Below, piece after piece: positions 34,372 to 43,054 of a stretch of 60,785 nt of DNA (the first letter of the stretch is position 1; each line of letters begins with the position of its first letter). Source of the stretch: Elusimicrobiota bacterium (GTDB lineage Bacteria > Elusimicrobiota > Elusimicrobia > UBA1565 > UBA9628); contig JAUYSH010000090.1 of assembly GCA_030696455.1 (NCBI GenBank), positions 1 to 60,785 on the forward strand, given 5' to 3'. A model generated the notes under the pieces. It was given only the letters and a program-made list of their open reading frames with translations. It searched no databases and was not told where the DNA came from. Position numbers and translations under genes: made by a program.

Positions 34372-35601
34372 CTAGGCGGGCGGGCTGGAGGTGGGGGTGA
34401 GGTCGCCGGTGAGCACGGGCAAGGTCATCTTCAGGAATAAGGTGTAAAGGAGCATGCCGAAGGCCCAGATGCCGGCGCAGATCAGCCACTCGTTGAGGGT
34501 GGGGAAATACTCGACGATCTCGCCCAGGGGGCTCGGGACGAAGGCGGGTATGATCAGGCCCATGCCCTTCTCGATCCAGATGCCGATGATGGCGAGCACG
34601 CAGGCGAGGTTGAGGTATTTGAGGCTCTTCGACTGCGGGAGCATGAGCAGGACGAGCGCGACCAGATCGAGGACCATGGCCGTCCAGATCCAGGGCACGA
34701 GGCCGTAGTGGCCATGCAGGCCGAAGTACAGGTACTTGGCCGAGGCTACGTGGGCGGAGTCGGTGTAGAACTCCTTGAACAGCTCGCAGAAGAGCAGGAA
34801 GACGTTGATGATCATCGAGACCTGCACGATGCTGCGCAGCATCAGGATCGCCTTGTCGTCGATGCGGTACTTCGACACGGAGCGGATGACCTGCAAGGTC
34901 AGGATCAGGAAGCCGGGGCCGGCGGTGAAGGCCGAGGCCAGGAAGCGGGGCGCTATGATGGCCGAGTTCCAGTAGGGCCGCCCGCCGAGGCCGACGTAGA
35001 GGAACGCGGTCACGGTGTGGATGCTGAAGGCCCAGACGATGGCGGTGAAGACGAAGGGGATGTACCACAGGGGGGCGGGCTTGCGCTTGCAGTACACCAT
35101 GTAGACGAGGTAGCCGCAGATGTGGGCGTTCAGGGCCAGGTAAATGTTGAGCACGATGACGTCCCAGCTCAGCATCGACATCGGCCAGTTGAACTTGCCG
35201 ATGCCCGGGATCATGTGCCAGAAGCGGTCCGGGCGGCCGAGGTCGACGGTGACGAACAGCAGGCACATGATGATCACGGCCACGGCCAGCAGCTCCCCGA
35301 GGATCACGACATCGTGAAGAGTCTCATCCTTATAGATGTAGACCGGCACGACGAGCATCACCGCGGCCGCCGCCATGCCCACCAGGAAGGTGAAGTTGGC
35401 GATGTAGAGGCCCCAGGAGACCTGGTCGCTCATGCCGGTGACGCTCAGGCCGATGACGAGCTGCTTGGCGTAGGCGTTGAGCCCCAGGAGGGCGACGGCG
35501 GTCAGCGCCGTCATCCACAGGAAATAGCGCCAGTCGCCGTGGATGGTCTCCCGGGCGCAGCGTCCGACGAAGATGAAGTAGTCCTTGAGGGCGGTGGTCA
35601 T
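34372..35601 (-). CDS. nrfD: NrfD/PsrC-type polysulphide reductase-like membrane subunit
   Basis: A 409-residue protein with about 10 helices, of the NrfD/PsrC family, which exchanges electrons between quinones and a periplasmic ferredoxin subunit. Visible features include SWGLYIANFTFLVGMAAAAV, DLGRPDRFWHM and WDVIVLNIYLALN. The start is one base after the ferredoxin stop (TAATATG); a longer frame is spurious. It forms a complex with the products of the three genes upstream. Confidence 0.92.
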   Translation of the reverse strand: MTTALKDYFIFVGRCARETIHGDWRYFLWMTALTAVALLGLNAYAKQLVIGLSVTGMSDQVSWGLYIANFTFLVGMAAAAVMLVVPVYIYKDETLHDVVILGELLAVAVIIMCLLFVTVDLGRPDRFWHMIPGIGKFNWPMSMLSWDVIVLNIYLALNAHICGYLVYMVYCKRKPAPLWYIPFVFTAIVWAFSIHTVTAFLYVGLGGRPYWNSAIIAPRFLASAFTAGPGFLILTLQVIRSVSKYRIDDKAILMLRSIVQVSMIINVFLLFCELFKEFYTDSAHVASAKYLYFGLHGHYGLVPWIWTAMVLDLVALVLLMLPQSKSLKYLNLACVLAIIGIWIEKGMGLIIPAFVPSPLGEIVEYFPTLNEWLICAGIWAFGMLLYTLFLKMTLPVLTGDLTPTSSPPA

Positions 35602-35602
35602 A

Positions 35603-36532
35603 TTAAATGTCGAAGTAGTAGTAGAAGCGGGGCAAGGTGCCGACCTCTTCCTTGAGGACGTAGACGCGCTTGGTCTGCAGGATGGTGGAGATCTCGCTTT
35701 TCGGATCGAGCAGGTTGCCGAACTTGCGCGAACCGGTGGGGCACACCTCGACGCAGGCCGGGTACTTGCCGGCGCGCGTGCGGTGCAGGCAGAAGTGGCA
35801 CTTCTCGACGACGCCCTTGGGGCGCGGCCGGTTGGAGAGGTAGCCCATCTCCGGGTTGACGTCCTCCGCGGTGAGCTGTGCCTCCTCGAAGTTGAAGCGG
35901 CGGGCGCCGTAGGGGCAGGCGGCCATGCAGTAGCGGCAGCCGATGCACCAGTTATAGTCGATGACGACGACCCCGTCGGGCTCAACCCAGGTCGCCTCCA
36001 CGGGGCAGGCCTTCACGCAGGGCGCTTTGCGGCACTGATGGCATTGCACCGGCATGTAATAGGAGTCCTTCTTGGGGACCTCGCCCTCGTAGGTGGTGTT
36101 GGCGCTCTCCACGTCGATCGAGCCCTTCTTCATCTCGAGGACGCGGATGTACTGGATCTCGGGGTTGCGCGACTGGTTGTTCTCGTCGACGCAGGCGAAC
36201 ACGCACTTGCGGCAGCCGACGCAGCGGCCGATGTTGAGGGCGTAGCCGAACTCGACGCCGTCCAGGGGGGGGAGGTCGGTGACGTTGGGCGTGACGCCGT
36301 ACTTCGACTTCACCTGCTCGGCGATGCGCGCGAGGATGGCCTTCTTGTCCGCGGGCGTGAGCTCCTTGTAGTGCTTGCGCAGGAACTCCTCGAGCGAGGG
36401 CAGGTCGGCGATGTCCTTCAACGGAGCCAGGGCCGCCGCCGTGGCCGCCACGGCCGCGGTCGCCGCCGCCGCCAGGAAGGCCCTGCGGGAGATGTCGCCG
36501 CCGGGCGAATCGGACTTCTGCTCTTCGGACAT
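35603..36532 (-). CDS. Tat-exported ferredoxin subunit with four iron-sulphur clusters
   Basis: A 309-residue protein. A Tat signal (DISRRAFLAAAATAAVAATA) sits near residues 14-35. Four Cys clusters follow: GRCVGCRKCVFAC, QCHQCRKAPCVKACPVEA, WCIGCRYCMAACPYGA and KCHFCLHRTRAGKYPAC, as in DmsB/HybA/DsrO electron-transfer proteins. It would pass electrons between the cytochromes and NrfD. ATG 36532 overlaps the cytochrome stop (TGATG) and has GGAGGG upstream. Confidence 0.94.
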   Translation of the reverse strand: MSEEQKSDSPGGDISRRAFLAAAATAAVAATAAALAPLKDIADLPSLEEFLRKHYKELTPADKKAILARIAEQVKSKYGVTPNVTDLPPLDGVEFGYALNIGRCVGCRKCVFACVDENNQSRNPEIQYIRVLEMKKGSIDVESANTTYEGEVPKKDSYYMPVQCHQCRKAPCVKACPVEATWVEPDGVVVIDYNWCIGCRYCMAACPYGARRFNFEEAQLTAEDVNPEMGYLSNRPRPKGVVEKCHFCLHRTRAGKYPACVEVCPTGSRKFGNLLDPKSEISTILQTKRVYVLKEEVGTLPRFYYYFDI

Positions 36533-37152
36533 CACTCGTGCCCTCCGTGATCGGCGCCGGCGGAGGCGCTCTTGCGCGTGCGCGGGTTGACGTGAGGGGC
36601 GGGGGCCGCCGTCATCGCCTTGAACACCGGCCAGTGCGGGTTGTGGCAGGCGATGCAGACCGTCTGCTTGGGGCCGCCTTTGGCCGCGTCCCAGTGGCCG
36701 GTGCGCCGGCCGTGGGCGCCGCTCAGCCAGTCGCGGTAGTGCGTGCCGTGGCACTTGGCGCACAGCATCTCGACCTTGGCGAGCTTGATCGGGCTGCCGT
36801 CGAAGTCGGAGAAGTCCGCCGGCTGCTTGCGGTTGTGGCAGTTGAAGCAGTGCTGGTTGCGGCCGTGCTTGATCTCGACGGCCTCGTGGAAGACGCCCTT
36901 CTCCTTGGGGTCGCCCTGAAGGGCGTCGACGCCCTCGTGGCAGGACGAGCACGGGGCGCCGTCGAAGGTCATCTCCTTGCGCACCTTGCGCACGGTGGCC
37001 GGGTCCCAGTACGCCGGGGAAAGCTTGGGGATCTCGTCGCGCGGGGGGGCGTCGCCGATCAGGTTCAGCGCGAAGACGGCCGCGAGCAGGAGGAACGCGC
37101 CGACGGACGCGGCCGCGGCCCAGAGCGGGATCTTCTTCGGGTCAGCGCCCAT
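36532..37152 (-). CDS. Membrane-anchored tetrahaem cytochrome c
   Basis: A 206-residue protein with one N-terminal helix (LWAAAASVGAFLLLAAVFAL) and four CxxCH haem sites (CSSCH, CFNCH, CAKCH, CIACH). Extra His residues could serve as distal ligands. It resembles the NapC/NrfH-like or Cbc-type donors that sit next to NrfD modules. It overlaps the upstream cytochrome gene by 11 bases. Confidence 0.92.
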   Translation of the reverse strand: MGADPKKIPLWAAAASVGAFLLLAAVFALNLIGDAPPRDEIPKLSPAYWDPATVRKVRKEMTFDGAPCSSCHEGVDALQGDPKEKGVFHEAVEIKHGRNQHCFNCHNRKQPADFSDFDGSPIKLAKVEMLCAKCHGTHYRDWLSGAHGRRTGHWDAAKGGPKQTVCIACHNPHWPVFKAMTAAPAPHVNPRTRKSASAGADHGGHE

Positions 37153-37918
37153 CGGCCTTGCCCGCCTCCGCCTTGTGCGCTTCGAGATAGAGCTTCTTGA
37201 GCTCCGCGAGCAGGTCCTGGGAGCGGGGCCCGAGCCTCTTGAAGTCGAACTCGTGCCAGAAGTTGATCGTGTCGGTGTAGGCCTTGTCCACCTTTCCCAT
37301 CGCCTCGGGTTTCTTGACGGACTTGTAGTAGAACCTGAGCCCCTTGCGGTAGCCGTTGGCGTGGTTGAGCCGGCCGAGGATCTCCTGGGCCTGCGCGATG
37401 ACCTCGGGGTGGTTCTTGCTCTTGGCGTTGTGGCAGCTGGAGCAGGCGCGCTCGATGATCGTCGTCGCGTAGACGCGCGCGTTCAGGGCGCCGTGGCAGG
37501 TGATGCAGTTCGGGCCGAGCCCGGTGGACTCGAGCTTCTCGAAGTGCCGGCTCTTGGCGAAGCGCTCGAGCACGGGCTGGTGGCAGCCCCCGCAGGTCTC
37601 GGGGATGTTCTTATAATGGAACGGGCTGGCGGGGTCGCTTTGGGGGACGATGCCGACATGGGCCGCGTCCTTGCCGGGCTTCGTCGGATCTCCCTTGTGG
37701 CAGGCCGTGCAGGAAAGCCCCGCGAGATCGTGGGCGGAGCCCTTCCAGTCCTGATAGTAGTCGTATATCTTCTTGTTCTGGACCCGGAACTTTTCGTTCT
37801 TGTGGCACTCGACGCAGGATTCGGCGGGCGCGGCGGCGGCGGTGCGCGCAAACACGCCCAAAACGGCGAAAGCCGCGACGAGGAAGATGCTGTGATTTCG
37901 CATATTAAATGTGTCCAT
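37142..37918 (-). CDS. Periplasmic pentahaem cytochrome c
   Basis: A 258-residue protein with a signal peptide (IFLVAAFAVLGVFARTAAA) and five CxxCH sites (CVECH, CTACH, CGGCH, CITCH, CSSCH) in the first 160 residues, then a helical C-terminus. ATG 37918 has GGAGG nine bases upstream; an ATG at 37903 is the alternative. It starts the cytochrome-ferredoxin-NrfD operon. No catalytic nitrite-reductase motif is seen, so it is probably an electron carrier. Confidence 0.9.
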   Translation of the reverse strand: MDTFNMRNHSIFLVAAFAVLGVFARTAAAAPAESCVECHKNEKFRVQNKKIYDYYQDWKGSAHDLAGLSCTACHKGDPTKPGKDAAHVGIVPQSDPASPFHYKNIPETCGGCHQPVLERFAKSRHFEKLESTGLGPNCITCHGALNARVYATTIIERACSSCHNAKSKNHPEVIAQAQEILGRLNHANGYRKGLRFYYKSVKKPEAMGKVDKAYTDTINFWHEFDFKRLGPRSQDLLAELKKLYLEAHKAEAGKADGR

Positions 37919-38091
37919 TTTTGGAGTCCTCCACAAGCCGTATGCAACGTATCGGCCGCTCCAATTGAGCGATATCGCGCGGCTGGGCCGTTTTGTTGCT
38001 TAGTTTTGTTGGCTCAGTGAACAAGCGAGAGATAAATATTATGATACCCACCGACAAAGCCGCCCCGATCAAGCCGGAGAGGAGCAAGGAC

Positions 38092-39384
38092 ATGGCCAAG
38101 ACCGCGATTCTGAAGTTGGATGGAAAAGAGATCGAGCTGCCCATCATCGAGGGCAGCGAGGGTGAGCGCGCCATCGACATCTCCGAGCTGCGCGCCAAGA
38201 CCGGGCACATCACCTTCGACAACGGCTACATGAACACCGGCTCCTGCCAGAGCGCGATCACCTTCCTCGACGGCGAGAAGGGCATACTCCGCTACCGCGG
38301 CATCCCCATCGAGCAGCTCGCCGAGCACTCCACCTTCGTCGAGACCAGCTACCTGCTCATCTACGGCCGCCTGCCCAACAAGAAGGAGCTCGAGGCGTTC
38401 ACCACGAACATCACGCGCCACACGATGCTGCACGAGGACATGAAGCACTTCTACGAGGGCTTCCCGCGCGACGCGCATCCGATGGCGACCTTGGCCTCGG
38501 CCGTCAGCACGCTCTCGACCTTCTACCAGAACGCCCCGGGCAAGTCGACGGGCGGCAAGGACCTGGACCTCTCCATCTATCGTCTCCTCGGCAAGCTGCC
38601 CACCATCGCCACCTACTCGCACAAGAAGTCCATCGGCCATCCCTTCGTCTACCCGGAGAACAAGCTCAGCTACTCGGAGAACTTCCTCAAGATGATGTTC
38701 TCCGTGCCGGCCGAGGAATATCAGGTGGACCCCGACGTGGCCAAGGCCCTCGACCTGCTCCTCATCCTCCACGCCGACCACGAGCAGAACTGCTCCGCCT
38801 CGACGGTGCGCATGGTCGGCTCCAGCCGCGCCAGCCTCTTCGCCTCCGTCTCAGCCGGCATCTCCGCGCTGTGGGGCCCGCTGCACGGCGGCGCCAACCA
38901 GGAAGTCATCGAGATGCTCCAGGAGATCAGGGAGAGCGGCATCAATCCGAAGGACTACCTCGCCAAGGTCAAGGTCAAGGACAGCGGCGCGCGCCTGATG
39001 GGCTTCGGCCACCGCGTCTACAAGAACTTCGACCCGCGCGCGAAGATCATCAAGAAGGCCTGCGACACGGTCTTGAACAAGCTCGGCATCAACGACCCCC
39101 TGCTCGACATCGCCAAGCAGATCGAGGAGGCCGCCCTCAAGGACGAGTACTTCATCTCGCGCAAGCTGTACCCGAACGTCGACTTCTACAGCGGTATTAT
39201 ATATAGGGCAATTGGAATCCCGACGAACATGTTCACCGTCATGTTCGCCATCGGCCGCCTGCCCGGCTGGATCGCGCAGTGGAAGGAGATGAACGAGGCG
39301 CCGTCCTTCAAGATCTGCCGCCCGCGGCAGATCTACACCGGCCCGAAGGAAACGAGCTACACCACGGTCGGCCGCCGCAAGTAG
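38092..39384 (+). CDS. gltA: Citrate synthase (type II)
   Basis: A 430-residue enzyme condensing acetyl-CoA and oxaloacetate. Catalytic regions are intact: PLHGGANQ (His), GFGHRVYKNFDPRA (His) and NVDFYSGIIY (Asp). The N-terminal beta domain (AILKLDGKEIELPIIEGSEG) marks the long bacterial form. ATG 38092 is preferred because GGAGAGGAGCAAGGAC precedes it; an in-frame ATG at 38041 would add 17 residues. It is divergent from the cytochrome operon. Confidence 0.96.
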   Translation: MAKTAILKLDGKEIELPIIEGSEGERAIDISELRAKTGHITFDNGYMNTGSCQSAITFLDGEKGILRYRGIPIEQLAEHSTFVETSYLLIYGRLPNKKELEAFTTNITRHTMLHEDMKHFYEGFPRDAHPMATLASAVSTLSTFYQNAPGKSTGGKDLDLSIYRLLGKLPTIATYSHKKSIGHPFVYPENKLSYSENFLKMMFSVPAEEYQVDPDVAKALDLLLILHADHEQNCSASTVRMVGSSRASLFASVSAGISALWGPLHGGANQEVIEMLQEIRESGINPKDYLAKVKVKDSGARLMGFGHRVYKNFDPRAKIIKKACDTVLNKLGINDPLLDIAKQIEEAALKDEYFISRKLYPNVDFYSGIIYRAIGIPTNMFTVMFAIGRLPGWIAQWKEMNEAPSFKICRPRQIYTGPKETSYTTVGRRK

Positions 39385-39388
39385 CCGC

Positions 39389-39904
39389 TCAGCGCTCGAG
39401 CATGCTCCGCGCCTCGACGCCCTGAGGCGTGGAGGCGCCGAGCGCGACGGTCTTCTCGAGCGCCAGCCGGGCCTGCGCGTCCTTGCCCGTGGACTTGAGC
39501 ACGAAGCCGTAGCTCAGCCAGGCCCGCTGCAGCCCCGGGTCGAGCGTCGTCGCCGTCTTGAGCGCTTCGAGCGCCTCGTCGGACTTCCCCTGGTAGTGGA
39601 GGACCAGCCCGAGTTCGTTGTAGACGGACGCGTTCTTGGGGTCGAGCGCCAGTATTTTACGATAAACGGCCTGGGCGTCGGAGAAGCGGCGCGCGGCCAG
39701 GTGCGTCTCGGCGAGCGCGTGCAGGGTCTCCGCGGTCTCCACCTGCAGGGCGCCGGAGATGGTCGCCGCGGGCGGGGCGGTGTAGGCCGTGACGCGCGGC
39801 GCGTCGCGGTGGTAGCTGCGCCAGACCAGCAGGGCGACGGCGAGGCCGGCGGCCGCGAGGAGCGCGGGGGCGGCCCAGGAGTTCTTCTCGTTCAGCGTGC
39901 TCAT
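39389..39904 (-). CDS. Membrane-anchored TPR protein
   Basis: A 171-residue protein: one helix (APALLAAAGLAVALLVW, about 12-28), a linker, then about three TPR units (RRFSDAQAVYRKILALDPKN, GKSDEALEALKTATTLDPGL, GKDAQARLALEKTV). The TPR part is probably periplasmic and mediates protein contacts. TAGCGT lies six bases before ATG. Confidence 0.8.
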   Translation of the reverse strand: MSTLNEKNSWAAPALLAAAGLAVALLVWRSYHRDAPRVTAYTAPPAATISGALQVETAETLHALAETHLAARRFSDAQAVYRKILALDPKNASVYNELGLVLHYQGKSDEALEALKTATTLDPGLQRAWLSYGFVLKSTGKDAQARLALEKTVALGASTPQGVEARSMLER

Positions 39905-39913
39905 GCGGAGACG

Positions 39914-40783
39914 CTACCAATTTTTCACGGCTCCGGGCTCGATGGGGGAGATCTCGCGCACGCTCATCTTCTTGTAGACGAGCCCGTCCTTGCCGACGTT
40001 GTCGCTGCGCCAGTAGACGGTGATGTTGGGCTTGCCCGACTCCGAGCCGGGCCGATCGTCGTCCGCGGTCAGCCTCAGCGCGGGATCGATCCCCCGGCGG
40101 CAGGGCACGCCCCGGACGCCGAAGTTCCTCCCGTTGTCCTCGAGCTCGTTGATCTTGGTCCAGGAGCCGCCGCCGGACCCGTCGCTCATGTCGAGGTAGT
40201 GCTCGAGCTTGACGTTGCCGTTGGGCAGGTCGTAGACCACGAACTTGTAGCCGATCCAGACGCCGCGCGGAAGCTCGCGCCACAGCCTCTTGCTCTGGGC
40301 CGGCGACGCGTTCGGGTGCGAAGTCTCCTTCTCGAAGTCGACGCGGCCGTCGTAGCGCATGCGCGCGCCCATGCCGCGGCTGTCGCATGGGGAACTCCTC
40401 AGCGGGCCGATCATCCCGTGGGCGCTGCGCGCGACGCCCACGATGCCGGCCCAGGGCGTGCCTTCGTCGTCGACGCGCTTGGCGTACACCGTCATCTCGA
40501 CGTTGCGCCAGCTTCGCTTCAGCTTGGGGTCGTGGATGTACATCCGGGGGACCGGGCCCGTGATGAACAGCCGGCCCTCGCCGTCGACGCGGAAGCCCGC
40601 GTTGCCGTGATCCGCGTCGAACCAGTCGTCCTTGGGGTCCACGCCGCGAAACGAGCGCTTCCTCCCGTCGTCCCACGCGGAGACCCAGGCGATGCCGTCC
40701 GGGGCGTCGGGGTACAGCCGCGCGACGCCGAAGCGATCCACGGCGGCGGGCTGCAGGACCGAGGCGGCGACGATCAGCGGCAT
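39914..40783 (-). CDS. Predicted exported protein with a concanavalin-like beta-sandwich
   Basis: A protein of at least 289 residues with a weak signal (LIVAASVLQPAA) and a beta-rich body (SWRNVEMTVYAKRV, YDGRVDFEKETSHPN, WIGYKFVVYDLPNG, VKLEHYLDMSDG) resembling ConA-like carbohydrate-binding or lyase-type folds. The N-terminus is unsettled: TAGAAT-N6-GTG at 40821-40807 lies upstream in another frame, and one base change would join it to a better signal peptide. Substrate unknown. Confidence 0.65.
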   Translation of the reverse strand: MPLIVAASVLQPAAVDRFGVARLYPDAPDGIAWVSAWDDGRKRSFRGVDPKDDWFDADHGNAGFRVDGEGRLFITGPVPRMYIHDPKLKRSWRNVEMTVYAKRVDDEGTPWAGIVGVARSAHGMIGPLRSSPCDSRGMGARMRYDGRVDFEKETSHPNASPAQSKRLWRELPRGVWIGYKFVVYDLPNGNVKLEHYLDMSDGSGGGSWTKINELEDNGRNFGVRGVPCRRGIDPALRLTADDDRPGSESGKPNITVYWRSDNVGKDGLVYKKMSVREISPIEPGAVKNW

Positions 40784-40861
40784 GATGAAGGCGATGGCGT
40801 GTTCCTCACAGCGCGATTCTAGCCGCGGCGAGGCGGGGAGTCTATGACGGCGGGGTAAAGA

Positions 40862-41464
40862 TTACTTCGAGCCCCACGGCGGCGGCGGGGCCGGGACTTC
40901 CTTCGCCAGGTCGAAGTCCACGCGGAACTCCCGGCCCGGGCGGGTGAGGGCGTAGCTGAAGGTCTTGCCGGGCGTCAGGCCGGCCACCCAGACGTTGGTC
41001 GTCGACTGGGGGATGCCCTCGCGCGTGAACATCTCGCGGGAGTGCGCGTCGGCGGGGAAGGCCTGCCTTTCGGGGGAGCCCGCCTCGGCGGTGTCGCCGC
41101 CGTACATCGTCACCTTGTCCTCGGAGCCGTCCTCGTGACGGTGGTCGTGCTTCAGGCGCAGGCCCGCCGCGGAGCGCGTGAACACCCAGGTGCGCGAGCG
41201 GTCCTCGCTGACGTGGAAGGGCACGCGGATCTCGTTCTCGGAGCACTCGCGGACGTGCATCACCAGCCGCTTGCCGTCGAACGGATCGGGCCCGGCGCCG
41301 CCGCCGACCCGGGCGGCGATTTGGCCCTCGAAGGCCCGGCCGCACAGCGCGGACAGATTTTTCCAGAACGCCTCCTGCGCCGCGGGGCCTTGCGGCGCCT
41401 TGCGCGGCGGGGGGGTGCAGGCCAAGGTCAGCGCGGCGGCGGCGATCAGAAAAGTCGGTTTCAT
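40862..41464 (-). CDS. Predicted lipoprotein of unknown function
   Basis: A 200-residue protein with a lipoprotein signal ending in a lipobox (TFLIAAAALTLAC, Cys16) and a Pro-rich linker. The mature part has alternating strands and conserved-looking charged motifs (LKHDHRHEDGSEDKVTMYGG). No family recognised. It is divergent from the SET gene, with 44 bases between starts. Confidence 0.7.
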   Translation of the reverse strand: MKPTFLIAAAALTLACTPPPRKAPQGPAAQEAFWKNLSALCGRAFEGQIAARVGGGAGPDPFDGKRLVMHVRECSENEIRVPFHVSEDRSRTWVFTRSAAGLRLKHDHRHEDGSEDKVTMYGGDTAEAGSPERQAFPADAHSREMFTREGIPQSTTNVWVAGLTPGKTFSYALTRPGREFRVDFDLAKEVPAPPPPWGSK

Positions 41465-41508
41465 GGGTCTATGGTGTCATCTTTGCCCGGGTGTTGTAAA
41501 ATAAATTC

Positions 41509-41952
41509 ATGGTTCGCCTCTCCTCCGCGGCTCACGGCCAGGGCGTCTTCGCCGAACGCCCCTACGCCGCCGGCGAGGTCATCCTCGTCTTTACGGGAAA
41601 GGAACTGAGCACGGCGGAGGCCGACCGCCGGGACGTGCGCCGGCACTGCCTCGACGTCGGCTCCGGGCTTCAGCTCTACGTCGAGGCTCCGGCGCGCTTC
41701 CTCAACCACTCCTGCGACCCCAACGCGGGCCTGCGCGACGCCGTCACGCTCGCCGCGATCCGCGCCATCCCGGCCGGCGAGGAGATCCGCTTCGACTACT
41801 CGACCTGCGTGCCGGACGCGTCCTGGGCCCTCGACTGCCGCTGCGAAAGCCCCCTGTGCCGCGGCCGCGTCGTCGCCTTCCCCCGCCTCGACGCGAAGAC
41901 CCGCCGCCGCCTGCTCGATCTCAAGATCGTCCCCGCCTGGCTGCGCGTGTAA
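41509..41952 (+). CDS. SET-domain protein
   Basis: A 147-residue protein consisting of a SET domain and a post-SET Cys motif. GQGVFAERPYAAGEVI begins the fold, RFLNHSCDPNAG carries the SAM-binding and knot motif, GEEIRFDYS carries the catalytic Tyr, and CRCESPLCRG forms the post-SET zinc site. It is predicted to methylate lysines using SAM; bacterial substrates are mostly unknown. TAAAAT lies six bases before ATG. Confidence 0.9.
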   Translation: MVRLSSAAHGQGVFAERPYAAGEVILVFTGKELSTAEADRRDVRRHCLDVGSGLQLYVEAPARFLNHSCDPNAGLRDAVTLAAIRAIPAGEEIRFDYSTCVPDASWALDCRCESPLCRGRVVAFPRLDAKTRRRLLDLKIVPAWLRV

Positions 41953-42229
41953 CACGCGGCGGCCGATACCCGGTCGTTATTTAACAGCCGCGAATTTATA
42001 TTCCTATACCTCATTACTCCGTTCTTACCCTTAGCTTCAAGCCTACCGCAAAGCATGAAGCCCGTCTTAGGTCCGTCGTATGTCTCCTCCACGTCGTTGC
42101 CGTTAAACGGCGAAAGGCCGTAACGGCAACGGAGCGGGCGCTCGAATGACGGACATTATGACGACCGCGCGCCTTGAATCATACCTGGATCTTGCGGCCT
42201 GCGGCCGCCGCGGATTCGCGTCCTGGGCC
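41953..42229. other. Intergenic region with a long hairpin upstream of the polymerase cassette
   Basis: The first ~100 bases are unusually AT-rich for this genome and show no convincing ORF or known RNA. At 42095-42131 a hairpin has arms CGTTGCCGTTA and TAACGGCAACG around an inner CGGC-GAAAG-GCCG stem. The arm sequence also flanks elements B and C. No T-tract follows. Confidence 0.5.
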
Positions 42230-42258
42230 TTGACATCGTACATATGTTCGAATACACT
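42230..42258 (+). promoter_or_regulatory. Consensus promoter with an SOS-like palindrome
   Basis: TTGACA at 42230-42235, exactly 17 bases, TACACT at 42253-42258, and the start codon six bases later. Within the spacer, 42237-42250 reads CGTAC-ATAT-GTTCG, one base from the LexA box CGAAC-N4-GTTCG of Gram-positive and some other bacteria. A repressor there would block the promoter. Confidence 0.7.
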
Positions 42259-42264
42259 GAGGGC

Positions 42265-42852
42265 ATGCTCTTTCCCTCGCTGCGCCCCATGCTCCCCGAC
42301 GGTCTCCCGTCTCCCGGACGCTACGTCGTCTCCGGCCCGGGGGACCTGCCCGGACGCTTCCTGACGAGCCTGTGCCCCGCCTTGCTCCAGGGGGCGAGCG
42401 TGCTGTGGCTCGACGCGGGCAACTCCTTCAACGCCTACGGCGCGGGCTATGCCTCGCGCTGCCTCGGCGCGGACTCGCGCGCGGCGCTGGCGCGCGTGCG
42501 GGTGGCCCGTCCGTTCAACCTCTACCAGCTCGAGACCATGGTCAAGGTCAAGGTGCCCGAATGCTGGCGTGGGGAGCCGGTCGTGATCTCCGACCCCATG
42601 CCCTTGTTCTACGACGCCGACGTGCCCGCCGCCGCCGCGCGCCGCGTGCTGACGCGCGTGCTGGAGGGGATGGCCGTGCTGCCCGCGGCGTGGCTCGTGC
42701 TCGCCACGGACCGCGAGCCGCCCGAGGAGCGGCGGGGCTGGGAAGACGAATTGAGCCGCCACGCGAAGGGCTCCATGAGGTTCTATGGGACGGACTTTAC
42801 CGACGATCGTGCAGACCTTGCAGGCCGAGCAGGAAGCCTGGAAGCTTTTTAG
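42265..42852 (+). CDS. RecA/RadA-like protein of a PolB2 cassette, lacking a normal Walker A
   Basis: A 195-residue protein with the core of a RecA/KaiC fold: VLWLDAGNSFNAYGAGYAS corresponds to the strand-2 region, ARVRVARPFNLYQLETMV to the strand-3 region and PVVISDPMPLFYDADV to the Walker B region. The Walker A position reads SGPGDLPGRF, with Arg for Lys and Phe for Ser/Thr, so ATP hydrolysis is doubtful. Leaderless start, six bases after TACACT. It is the first gene of a tightly overlapped three-gene unit and may play a part like ImuA or a RecA-family accessory in lesion bypass; that role is inferred. Confidence 0.7.
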   Translation: MLFPSLRPMLPDGLPSPGRYVVSGPGDLPGRFLTSLCPALLQGASVLWLDAGNSFNAYGAGYASRCLGADSRAALARVRVARPFNLYQLETMVKVKVPECWRGEPVVISDPMPLFYDADVPAAAARRVLTRVLEGMAVLPAAWLVLATDREPPEERRGWEDELSRHAKGSMRFYGTDFTDDRADLAGRAGSLEAF

Positions 42853-43054
42853 ACGCGCGCTGCGAAAAGAGGATCAGGAGGCGTTCGACGCGCTGTGGCG
42901 CTTCGCGCGCTATCACGCCGCGCCCGCCTCGATGGCGAGCCGGCCGATGCCCTTCGAGGCGGCGCTGATGGCGATGCTCGTCGCCATGGAGCGCCAGCTG
43001 CTCGAGCTGGAGAAAGTAAAAAAGAATGGGAACGACGGAGGGGTGGCTCTTTGA
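42785..43054 (+). CDS. Small helical protein of the PolB2 cassette
   Basis: An 89-residue, largely helical protein (TLQAEQEAWKLFRRALRKED, then FEAALMAMLVAMERQLLELE) with no catalytic motif. It overlaps the RecA-like gene by 68 bases and the polymerase gene by 29, in different frames, so expression must be coupled. The start is uncertain; later starts would shorten the N-terminus. Its place suggests an adaptor between the other two proteins. Confidence 0.65.
   Translation: MGRTLPTIVQTLQAEQEAWKLFRRALRKEDQEAFDALWRFARYHAAPASMASRPMPFEAALMAMLVAMERQLLELEKVKKNGNDGGVAL

Noticed and set aside
34372-35985. Longer start for the NrfD-like protein (537 codons)
   Set aside because: The extra N-terminal part overlaps the ferredoxin gene in another frame and is low-complexity; the family start fits ATG 35601.
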